The notes below the pieces were generated by a model that saw nothing but the letters and a program-made list of their open reading frames with translations, did no database searches and was not told the DNA's origin. Shown here piece after piece: positions 6,225-12,420 of a stretch of 21,315 bases of DNA. Each line of letters starts with the position of its first letter. Positions within the stretch are counted from its first letter, which is position 1. Origin of the DNA: an uncultured Clostridia bacterium (GTDB lineage: Bacteria > Bacillota > Clostridia > TANB77 > CAG-508); NCBI GenBank assembly GCA_948528155.1, contig CAOSZT010000022.1:1-21315 (forward strand). Direction: 5' to 3'. The translations under genes were made by a program, and so were the position numbers.

Positions 6225-8024
6225 TTACTTGCATTCATACCAATTATATGCCTCAGAAACATCTGCTATTAATGGTACTTTCAGATTGATTGCATTTTCC
6301 ATTTCGTTTTTAATAATTTCTTTAATTTGTTCTGCTTCCTCAATTGGAGCTTCAATCATCATTTCGTCATGTACTTGTAGAACAATTTTAGCTTTTAAAC
6401 CTTTATTTGTCAACTGTTTATAGACATTAATCATAGCAATTTTCATTATATCTGCTGCTGTTCCTTGTATTGGTGTGTTCATTGCTGCTCTTGCTCCAAA
6501 TTGTCTTACCATATAGTTGTTTGATTTTAGTTCTGGTATATATCTTCTTCTATTAAATAGTGTTTCTACAAATCCTGTTTCTTTTGCTGTTTCTGTAATG
6601 TTATCCATGAAGTTTTTAATTCCTTCATATTCTGCCAAATATTCTTCTATATATTGTTTGGCTTTTTTTCTTGAAATCCCTAGTTGCTCTCCTAGTCCAA
6701 AATCACTTATTCCATATACTATTCCAAAATTTACTGCTTTTGCATTGCTTCTTTGTTCTTTTGTTACTTCTTCTATTGGTGTTTTGAATACTTTTGATGC
6801 TGCTTGTTTATGAATATCTTGATTTTCTTTGAATGCTTGTACCATATGTGTATCTTCTGACATATGTGCTAATACTCTTAGTTCTATTTGTGAGTAGTCT
6901 GCATCTATATATATTTTTCCTTTTTCTGGTTTAAAAATTTTTCTTACTTGTTTTCCTAGTTCAAATCTTGTTGGTATGTTTTGTAAGTTTGGCTCTGTTG
7001 AGCTTATTCTTCCTGTTGCTGTTATTGTTTGGTGGAAAAATGAATGTATTCTTTTTGTTTTTGGATTTATATATTGTTTTAGTCCTTCTACATATGTTGA
7101 GTTTAATTTCATTAATTGTCTATAATCTAGTATTTCTGTTACAATTGGGTCTTCTGATTTTAGTTTTTCTAATACATCTACATCTGTTGAGTATCCACTT
7201 TTTGTCTTTTTTACTACTGGTAGTTTCATTTTTTCAAATAGGATTTCTCCTAGTTGTTTTGTTGAGTTTATATTGAATTCTTCTCCTGCCATTTCATATA
7301 TTTTTTTTGTTTTTATTTCAAGTTGCTCTTTTAGTTGATTTCCAAAGTTATTTAGTTCTTCTTCATCTGCATACATTCCATTCCATTGCATATCTGCTAA
7401 TACTGTAACTGTTGGCATATCTATATTTTCAAATAGTTCGATTGCTTTTATTTCTTCTAACTTTTTTATTGTTGTTTCTTGTAATTTGTATATTATATAA
7501 GAATAAAATGTATATCTTTTTTCTTCGCTTTTGCTGTTTTCTTGTTGTTCTTGGTTATTTATTTTATCAAATAGATTGATTTGCTTGTTGTTTTTGTTTG
7601 TATCTTCTCCTAGAACTTCATTTATGTCTATATCTAAATACTGTTCAGATAAGTTTTCTATTTTTAATTTATTGTTTGTTGGATTTAAAATATATGCTGC
7701 AATATTACTATCAAATTTTATTCCTTTTAAGTGTATTCCTTCTTGTTTTAATAATATATATGTTTTGCTTAAATCTATTCCTATTTTTGAAATTTTCTCA
7801 TTTTCAAATATTTCTTTTAAAGTTTGTATTTGATCATTTTTTAATAAATTTATATAATATGCTTCATTGTATTTTTTATTAAAAATTCCAATTCCAACTA
7901 TTTTTTCTTTTATTATATTTTCTTGGTTTTCATCACTTGATGTATTTATATAAAAAATCATTTCTTTTTGTTCTTTTAATATGTCTTTAATCTCTTCAAT
8001 TGATTTATTTTCTACTTTATACAA
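6225..8024 (-). CDS. polA: DNA polymerase I, polymerase (Klenow-like) part of a split polA
   Basis: This fills gaps and replaces RNA primers during replication and repair. Family-A motifs are intact: motif A at 372-383 (catalytic D374), motif B at 425-438 (R425, K429, F433, YG), motif C VHDE at 551-554. The N-terminal 200 residues correspond to the 3'-5' exonuclease-like domain, but I see no clear DEDD set, as in many Firmicute PolA proteins that lack proofreading. The predicted start is a TTG at 8024 with no Shine-Dalgarno, five bases after the stop of the 5'-nuclease ORF. The frame is in fact open upstream to 8072, inside the 7-bp repeat array, and reads KSEIGNQKSDVDKIEN. A one-base insertion there would fuse the two ORFs into 916 aa, the normal PolA length. 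It may be a frameshift mutation, a sequencing error or a true split. Confidence 0.85.
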   Translation of the reverse strand: MYKVENKSIEEIKDILKEQKEMIFYINTSSDENQENIIKEKIVGIGIFNKKYNEAYYINLLKNDQIQTLKEIFENEKISKIGIDLSKTYILLKQEGIHLKGIKFDSNIAAYILNPTNNKLKIENLSEQYLDIDINEVLGEDTNKNNKQINLFDKINNQEQQENSKSEEKRYTFYSYIIYKLQETTIKKLEEIKAIELFENIDMPTVTVLADMQWNGMYADEEELNNFGNQLKEQLEIKTKKIYEMAGEEFNINSTKQLGEILFEKMKLPVVKKTKSGYSTDVDVLEKLKSEDPIVTEILDYRQLMKLNSTYVEGLKQYINPKTKRIHSFFHQTITATGRISSTEPNLQNIPTRFELGKQVRKIFKPEKGKIYIDADYSQIELRVLAHMSEDTHMVQAFKENQDIHKQAASKVFKTPIEEVTKEQRSNAKAVNFGIVYGISDFGLGEQLGISRKKAKQYIEEYLAEYEGIKNFMDNITETAKETGFVETLFNRRRYIPELKSNNYMVRQFGARAAMNTPIQGTAADIMKIAMINVYKQLTNKGLKAKIVLQVHDEMMIEAPIEEAEQIKEIIKNEMENAINLKVPLIADVSEAYNWYECK

Positions 8025-8029
8025 ATTTT

Positions 8030-8974
8030 CTATTTTATCAACATCTGACTTTTGATTTCCGATCTCCGACTTCTATTTCCAACTTCTTCTAATAAATTAA
8101 ATCTTTCAATATATCTTTTAAAATTTAATTCTTTAAAAATCTCTAAAACCTTTGGCTTGTCCCATTCTTCAATTTTTAGTTCTTCTAAAGTATCTTCAAT
8201 TGGAACTTCTGTGTTTATTTCTCCTAGTGTTCTTGAAAGATATGCTAGTTCTTTATTTGTTTCTATTTTTTCTTTTTGTTTTCCTTTTAAATCTGATTCT
8301 CCCGCTTCTAGTTTTTTATATAAATTATCTATTGTTTCATATTTTTGTATCAATGAAAGTGCTGTTTTCTCTCCTATTCCTGGAATTCCTGGAATATTAT
8401 CTGATGTGTCTCCTTGCAAACCTTTTACTTCGATTAATTGTTTTGGCTCTATTCCATATACTTCTTTTACTTTTTCTCTATCAAAAATCTCTGTTTCTGT
8501 TTTTCCTGCTTTTGTTCTTGGTATATGAATTTTTACTTGATTTGTTGCTAGTTGAAAAGTATCTCTGTCTCCTGAAAGTATTATTACTTCTAGTCCTTTT
8601 TTCTCTCCATATCTTGATAGTGTTCCTATTATGTCATCTCCTTCATAACCTTCTTTCTCAATTATATCTATGTTCATCGCTTTTAACACATCTTTTATAA
8701 TTGGCATTTGTTCTGCAAGTTCATTTGGCATACCTTTTCTGTTTGCCTTGTAACCTTCATATAGTTCGTGCCTTGCTGTTGGTTTACTTAGGTCAAATGA
8801 TACTCCTAAATATTCTGGATTTTCGTCTTCTATTAATTTGAATAGGATTGATAAAAATCCATATATTGCATTTGTGAATTTTCCGTCTTTTGTTGTTAGT
8901 GATTTGCTTCCCATTATACCATAAAAGGCTCTGTTCATTATGCTATTTCCATCTATTAAAATTAATTTTTTCAA
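8030..8974 (-). CDS. polA: DNA polymerase I, 5'-3' exonuclease part of a split polA
   Basis: This FEN-like 5' nuclease removes RNA primers and flaps. It carries the metal-binding residues: D8 in LIDGNS, the EGDD of 111-114, SGDRD at 134-138, and GDTSDN at 188-193 followed by the helix-hairpin-helix GIPGIGEKTA. The start is TTG at 8974, behind a strong CAAGGAGG eight bases upstream; no ATG fits. Residues 1-300 match the family. The last 13 residues (after R301) read through the degenerate 7-bp repeat in a different frame from the polymerase and then hit TAG, so they look like out-of-frame tail. It follows the DUF3791 gene by 52 bases, which include a small hairpin (8993-9011). Confidence 0.88.
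   Translation of the reverse strand: MKKLILIDGNSIMNRAFYGIMGSKSLTTKDGKFTNAIYGFLSILFKLIEDENPEYLGVSFDLSKPTARHELYEGYKANRKGMPNELAEQMPIIKDVLKAMNIDIIEKEGYEGDDIIGTLSRYGEKKGLEVIILSGDRDTFQLATNQVKIHIPRTKAGKTETEIFDREKVKEVYGIEPKQLIEVKGLQGDTSDNIPGIPGIGEKTALSLIQKYETIDNLYKKLEAGESDLKGKQKEKIETNKELAYLSRTLGEINTEVPIEDTLEELKIEEWDKPKVLEIFKELNFKRYIERFNLLEEVGNRSRRSEIKSQMLIK
8039..8086 (-). repeat. degenerate 7-bp tandem repeat at the polA junction
   Basis: Read on the minus strand the stretch splits into gaagttg, gaaatag, aagtcg, gagatcg, gaaatca, aaagtca, gatgttg, each matching GAARTCG at five to seven positions. The third unit is one base short. It encodes the linker between the 5'-nuclease and the polymerase. Since 7 is not a multiple of 3, gain of one unit, or of the one missing base, joins the two reading frames. 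Confidence 0.7.
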
Positions 8975-8992
8975 AATTTTTCCTCCTTGTTA

Positions 8993-9011
8993 TTTAGGAC
9001 GTTTCCCTAAA
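8993..9011 (-). promoter_or_regulatory. small hairpin in front of the polA ribosome binding site
   Basis: TTTAGG (8993-8998) and CCTAAA (9006-9011) form a six-base-pair stem with a seven-base loop, ending about five bases before the CAAGGAGG of the 5'-nuclease gene. There is no following T-run, so it does not look like a terminator. A mild effect on translation is possible. Confidence 0.3.
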
Positions 9012-9026
9012 CATACTTTTTACCAT

Positions 9027-9476
9027 TTACAAGACTTTTCCTTCAATATAGCATTGATATATATAATCTGGATTTTCATAATACATACTACTATTATAAT
9101 TATCTATCTTTTCTATTATCCATGATGATAATACTTCTATTAATGTTTCTATATATTTTTCCTCATTATTATTTACCATTACTATTAATCTTTTATATAC
9201 TTTCCCTATATCCCAATATGTAGGAATATTATATTCGCAACTAGAAACTGTATCATATTTGCCATTTTTTATATTTGCACTTTCTATAAATTCATCTGAT
9301 ACTTTTTCTATGTTTTCACAATGATATACTTCAGCTAGTTCATATATTTTTTTTATATTGTCTTTTTCTAATTTTTCTACTACTATTTTTTTTGTATTTT
9401 TTGTTTTTCTTGCAATATATTCAATTAAACTGCATACATAAAATAAATCGTTTTCTTTTTGTGGCTCTCGTACCAT
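9027..9476 (-). CDS. DUF3791-family protein, probable partner or antitoxin of the DUF3990 protein
   Basis: Residues about 9-65 carry the DUF3791 pattern: FYVCSLIEYIARKTKNTKK, a helix, then IYELAEVYHCENIEKVSDEF. About 80 further residues include a helical segment (VYKRLIVMVNNNEEKYIETLIEVLSSW). The frame extends upstream to 9560, overlapping the previous gene, but I start at the ATG at 9476 because AAAGGAGAAAATAAA lies directly before it; this gives 149 aa. DUF3791 genes are commonly next to DUF3990 genes in Clostridia, as here (29 bases after it). That pairing and the small size suggest an antitoxin or substrate-handling partner, but I know of no activity that I can verify from the sequence. 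Confidence 0.8.
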   Translation of the reverse strand: MVREPQKENDLFYVCSLIEYIARKTKNTKKIVVEKLEKDNIKKIYELAEVYHCENIEKVSDEFIESANIKNGKYDTVSSCEYNIPTYWDIGKVYKRLIVMVNNNEEKYIETLIEVLSSWIIEKIDNYNSSMYYENPDYIYQCYIEGKVL

Positions 9477-9505
9477 TTTATTTTCTCCTTTAACTTTTTT
9501 TAGTC

Positions 9506-9964
9506 TTAGACTTGTTCTGCTACAATAAATTTTATGCATTCTAAAGATTTTTCTGTACAAAATGCTATTTGATGTGTAGGATGATTAAATTTTGCTAATT
9601 CCCAAAATGCTTCTCTTGTAATTTGTCCTGACATTAAATCTGTTATGTAATTATATACTTTGTCATCTGCCATTGCTCCTATTACAATATCAAATTTATG
9701 CTTTTTTCCACTTCTGCTACCAATTATAAAGTCTAGCCATTCCTCTGTCATAACTATAAAATTTTTTATTTTTAATTTTAGATTTTCATTATATTCATAT
9801 TTATTTATAGTTGGAGTATTATATTTTTGGGCCCATTTTATTGCCTGTTCTTCAAGTATTGTACAATAAAACCCTGTTCCAAAATCTTTTGTATATTTCC
9901 CTTCTATAATTTTTGGTGTTTCTATTTTACAATAACCTCCATGATATATTATTTGTTTCGACAT
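9506..9964 (-). CDS. DUF3990-family protein, putative ADP-ribosyltransferase-fold toxin
   Basis: The 152 aa show the DUF3990 layout: YHGG near the N-terminus (7-10, with H8 where the fold places its NAD-contacting His), DFGTGFYCT (27-35), QAIKWA (40-45), NKYEY (54-58), WLDFIIGSR (76-84), DIVIGAMADD (92-101) and HQIAFCTEKSLECI (131-144). The family is placed with ADP-ribosyltransferase-like folds. By analogy with other small ART proteins beside a helper gene, it may be the toxin of a two-gene system that modifies a host macromolecule; the target is unknown. The ATG follows AGGGAG. It is first in a unit with the DUF3791 gene and polA downstream, and a 47-bp palindrome lies about 80 bases upstream. 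Confidence 0.82.
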   Translation of the reverse strand: MSKQIIYHGGYCKIETPKIIEGKYTKDFGTGFYCTILEEQAIKWAQKYNTPTINKYEYNENLKLKIKNFIVMTEEWLDFIIGSRSGKKHKFDIVIGAMADDKVYNYITDLMSGQITREAFWELAKFNHPTHQIAFCTEKSLECIKFIVAEQV

Positions 9965-10043
9965 TTTTTACTATCTCCCTACTTTTTAATAATTAAAAAA
10001 ATTCTACTTTAATTTATTATATGTATTCTGAAATACAACTATT

Positions 10044-10090
10044 ATATAAAATGATTTATTTTACAGTTTGTAAAATCAATCATTTTATAT
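10044..10090. promoter_or_regulatory. 47-bp near-perfect palindrome upstream of the DUF3990/DUF3791 pair
   Basis: ATATAAAATGATT (10044-10056) is the exact reverse complement of 10078-10090. After one mismatch, ATTTTAC (10058-10064) pairs with GTAAAAT (10070-10076) around a five-base loop. Neither strand has a T-run after it, so it is unlikely to be a terminator. A minus-strand TATAAT (10046-10041) overlaps its left edge, fitting an operator for an autoregulated toxin-type operon, though no good -35 box is visible. Confidence 0.55.
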
Positions 10091-10138
10091 CTCCATTCTA
10101 ATATATTTTTGATATAATCTGCTTCACAATGTAAGCTA

Positions 10139-10159
10139 ATGATATAATTACTATATCAT
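10139..10159. repeat. short perfect inverted repeat
   Basis: ATGATATA (10139-10146) and TATATCAT (10152-10159) pair perfectly across a five-base loop, in the gene-free region between the DUF3990 gene and the 216-bp element. No function can be assigned. Confidence 0.4.
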
Positions 10160-10208
10160 ACTTTAAAAAAAAATTCTACAAATTTAAAAGATTTCACTAT
10201 TATTATGT

Positions 10209-10238
10209 TACTAGACAATACTATTTTATTGTTGAGTA
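10209..10238. repeat. hairpin abutting the left end of the 216-bp element
   Basis: TACT and AGTA, then after an A/G mismatch GACAATA and TATTGTT (with one G-T pair), close a six-base loop. The stem ends exactly one base before the left arm of the large inverted repeat. It could be part of a larger structured RNA or of the element's insertion site. Confidence 0.4.
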
Positions 10239-10454
10239 GCTGAAACAAATTGATAAATATACTTTTTTAGAGTTTTAACGTTCGATTGTAATGAAAATTA
10301 GAATTAGTTAGGCTTTCGAATGAGGCATGTTCACGGTACCTGAAGAATGAAGGGGTCTGAGTGAAAGAGGCTCATGAGAAAGCCTTACTAATTCTTTTTG
10401 AATGAAATGAGTAGGTAAAACTCTAAAAAAGTATATTTATCAATTTGTTTCAGC
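10239..10454. mobile_element. 216-bp element with perfect 39-bp inverted ends and a structured core (MITE-like or ncRNA)
   Basis: The left arm 10239-10277 (GCTGAAACAAATTG ...) is the exact reverse complement of the right arm 10416-10454. Between them are 138 bases with no ORF but with further nested pairing: 10301-10317 with 10378-10394 (8 bp, one T-T mismatch, 8 bp), ATGAG 10320-10324 with CTCAT 10371-10375, and TTCAC 10330-10334 with GTGAA 10361-10365. The core is visibly richer in G than its surroundings. Perfect long ends suggest recent activity or selection. No transposase is encoded and no clear target duplication flanks it (only GC on each side). It may be a non-autonomous transposable element, a structured RNA, or both; I do not recognise the family. 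Confidence 0.6.
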
Positions 10455-10480
10455 GGTTAATTTATTTGCAAACCATTATC

Positions 10481-10511
10481 CAGTAACATTATTATATCTA
10501 AAATGTTACTG
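10481..10511. repeat. perfect 10-bp hairpin right of the element
   Basis: CAGTAACATT (10481-10490) pairs perfectly with AATGTTACTG (10502-10511) across an 11-base loop. The first arm can alternatively pair with ATTATGTTACT at 10202-10212 on the other side of the 216-bp element (10 of 11 positions), so two mutually exclusive folds exist. There is no T-run after either strand. Confidence 0.5.
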
Positions 10512-10534
10512 TTCAGGTGCTAATTTATATCCGC

Positions 10535-10595
10535 AAAAGAGCTATAATATATTATTTTCTCCATTCCTAAAAAATAATATATTATAGCTTCTTTT
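10535..10595. terminator. bidirectional rho-independent terminator after trxA
   Basis: AGCTATAATATATTATTTT (10540-10558) pairs perfectly with 10571-10589 over a 12-base loop, flanked by AAAAG on the left and TCTTTT on the right. The stem is AT-rich but 19 bp long. In the minus direction it lies 45 bases after the trxA stop and should end the trxB-trxA transcript; the T-run on the right would also stop plus-strand transcripts coming from the 216-bp element. Confidence 0.8.
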
Positions 10596-10640
10596 GATAT
10601 TATAAATCTAAAAACAGAATATTAAAAATCACAACAAATA

Positions 10641-10946
10641 TTAAAATTCCTTTAACAGTTCTGACTTATCTCTAACTCCAACAAATCTCTTAACTTCTTT
10701 TCCATCTTTAAAAATAATTAATGTAGGAATACTCATAACATTATACTTAATAGCTAACTCTTGATTTTCATCAATATTAATTTTTCCAACTTTACCTTTT
10801 CCATGTAATTCAGTTGCAAGTTCTCCTATAATAGGTGCCATCATTTTACAAGGACCACACCAATCTGCATAAAAATCAACCAATACTGTCTCATTTGCAT
10901 TTAAGACCTCTTTTTCAAAATTTTCTAAATTAAACTTTAATTCCAT
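10641..10946 (-). CDS. trxA: thioredoxin
   Basis: A small disulfide reductase that passes electrons to ribonucleotide reductase, peroxidases and other targets. The 101 aa show the active site WCGPC (C30, C33), preceded by VLVDFYAD, and the cis-proline loop SIPT, all canonical. The open frame extends 19 codons upstream, but the ATG at 10946 has GGAGGTAAAATT directly before it and gives the standard thioredoxin N-terminus, so I start there. It follows trxB by 47 bases and is its obvious substrate; the two form an operon ending at the hairpin at 10535-10595. Confidence 0.96.
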   Translation of the reverse strand: MELKFNLENFEKEVLNANETVLVDFYADWCGPCKMMAPIIGELATELHGKGKVGKINIDENQELAIKYNVMSIPTLIIFKDGKEVKRFVGVRDKSELLKEF

Positions 10947-10993
10947 AATTTTACCTCCATATATAATAAATATTAAATTATAAATAAAATATT

Positions 10994-11887
10994 TCATAAA
11001 CAATTATTTTTACAGAACTTTATAGCTTGTAATCCTGCTTTTGTTCCTTCATATACTGCTTTAGATATTTGATATAATCCTCCTGTACAATCTCCACAAG
11101 CATATAAACCTTTAATTGTTGTTTCCATATTTTCATTTACAAATATTTTGTCTTTATCTATCTTTGCGCCTAATTTCTTAGCAAAATCAGAACTTCCAGC
11201 AACACCTTGTGCAATAAAAAGACCATCAACTTTTAATTTACTATTATCTATAAATCTTACTTCTTCTATCTTATTGTTTCCAGAACATTCTTTTATTTGC
11301 TTATTAATTATATTAACATTTTCTCCTCTATATTCTGGAATATTTTGCCCATTTGTTAATATTGTAATTGAATTTACTATATTTTCTAACTCCATTGTCT
11401 CTGAAATTGCATAATCTCCATTTCCAATTACTGCAACATCTTTATTTTTATAAAAAAAGCCATCACAAATTGCACAATAACTAACACCTTTACCTTCATA
11501 TTCTTCAATATTGTTAATATTAGGCTTATTTTTTTTATTTCCTGTTGCTAAAATAACTGATTTTGCTTTTAACTCATTATTTAAAGTTTGAACTTTAAAT
11601 ATATTTTTATACACATTTTGATCTGTTTGTATGTTTTCCATTTGTATATTTGTAACTTCATCCTCTAAAATTTCTACACCTAAATTTTCGGCTTGCTTAA
11701 TTCCTATTTTATATAACTCTTCTCCTTTTACACCATTTGTAAAACCATAATAATTTTCTACTTTTGGTGTCTTTTCTAAAGCTGACTTTTCCTTATATAT
11801 TACTAGTGTCTTTAAATTTGATCTTATTGTGTATAAGCTTGCTGATATTCCAGCAGGTCCAGCCCCTATTATAATTACATCATACAT
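10994..11887 (-). CDS. trxB: thioredoxin reductase-like flavoprotein, probably not NADPH-specific
   Basis: This FAD enzyme reduces thioredoxin. It has GAGPAG (8-13) for FAD, the redox-active CAIC (138-141), and the C-terminal FAD motif as GDCTGG (265-270). The 297 aa are slightly short (typical about 310). The second nucleotide fold keeps GNGDYA (155-160), but the HRRxxFR motif that holds the NADPH 2'-phosphate is absent: the strand SITILTNG is followed by QNIPEY with no arginine pair. This resembles the ferredoxin-dependent, pyridine-nucleotide-independent thioredoxin reductases known from Clostridium, so ferredoxin or NADH may be the donor; that is inference. GGAG sits six bases before the ATG. 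It lies immediately before trxA. Confidence 0.9.
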   Translation of the reverse strand: MYDVIIIGAGPAGISASLYTIRSNLKTLVIYKEKSALEKTPKVENYYGFTNGVKGEELYKIGIKQAENLGVEILEDEVTNIQMENIQTDQNVYKNIFKVQTLNNELKAKSVILATGNKKNKPNINNIEEYEGKGVSYCAICDGFFYKNKDVAVIGNGDYAISETMELENIVNSITILTNGQNIPEYRGENVNIINKQIKECSGNNKIEEVRFIDNSKLKVDGLFIAQGVAGSSDFAKKLGAKIDKDKIFVNENMETTIKGLYACGDCTGGLYQISKAVYEGTKAGLQAIKFCKNNCL

Positions 11888-11965
11888 ACAATTCTCCTTA
11901 TATAACTATTTTAAAAATTAACTCCTATAATTCTATTCAAAAAATTTCTTATAATTCGCAATAAC

Positions 11966-12340
11966 TTAAAAACTACTTATTAAAATTTTAGGTATAAAAA
12001 TTATTAAACCAATTATGATTGATGTTATAGCTGCTATTAAAACACTTCCAGCTGCTACATCTTTTGCAATTTTTGCTTGTGGGTGTTTTTCTATTGTTAT
12101 TAAATCCACTGTACTTTCTATTGCTGTATTCACTAATTCTAATGATATTACAAATCCAAATAATATAATACATATTATCCATTCTATTTTACTTATTTTT
12201 AGCATTATACCAAATATTATTACTAAAGTCATTATAGTTATATGTATTTTCATATTTCTTTCTTCTTTTATCCCTGTACATATTCCCTCTATTGCATATT
12301 TAAAACTTTTTACTATACTTTTCTTACTATCTTTTTTCAT
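11966..12340 (-). CDS. dgkA: diacylglycerol/undecaprenol kinase, DgkA family
   Basis: A small trimeric-type membrane kinase; Gram-positive members mainly phosphorylate undecaprenol to undecaprenyl phosphate. The 124 aa show the signature ELVNTAIE (68-75), AKDVAAGSVL (92-101), the acidic KEERNMKIH (25-33) near the first helix, and three hydrophobic spans at about 34-49, 53-68 and 98-118. I chose the ATG at 12340, with GGTGAT five bases before it; a GTG three codons earlier is possible. It starts 80 bases after dnaE. Together with uppP at the other end of the window it serves the same undecaprenyl phosphate pool. Fusion partners often seen in Firmicutes (a PAP2 phosphatase) are absent. Confidence 0.93.
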   Translation of the reverse strand: MKKDSKKSIVKSFKYAIEGICTGIKEERNMKIHITIMTLVIIFGIMLKISKIEWIICIILFGFVISLELVNTAIESTVDLITIEKHPQAKIAKDVAAGSVLIAAITSIIIGLIIFIPKILISSF

Positions 12341-12420
12341 TTTTATCACCGATACTTTCTATTATGGCTACTTTTATTTTAAATCACACAACATTACTAC
12401 ATTTTTTAAAAGTAAAGTTC

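Noticed and set aside
9477..9560. Upstream extension of the DUF3791 protein to 177 aa
   Set aside because: It overlaps the DUF3990 gene, has no ribosome binding site, and the internal ATG at 9476 has a perfect one.
10239..10454. Retron-type msr/msd RNA, because inverted ends flank a folded core
   Set aside because: Retron end repeats are much shorter, and no reverse transcriptase gene lies anywhere in the window.
10200..10600. CRISPR array or group II intron remnant
   Set aside because: There are no regularly spaced direct repeats, no cas genes, and no recognisable domain V or intron-encoded protein.
10947..11003. 19-residue N-terminal extension of thioredoxin as a signal peptide
   Set aside because: The hydrophobic stretch lies before a strong Shine-Dalgarno and the canonical thioredoxin start; it overlaps the end of trxB.
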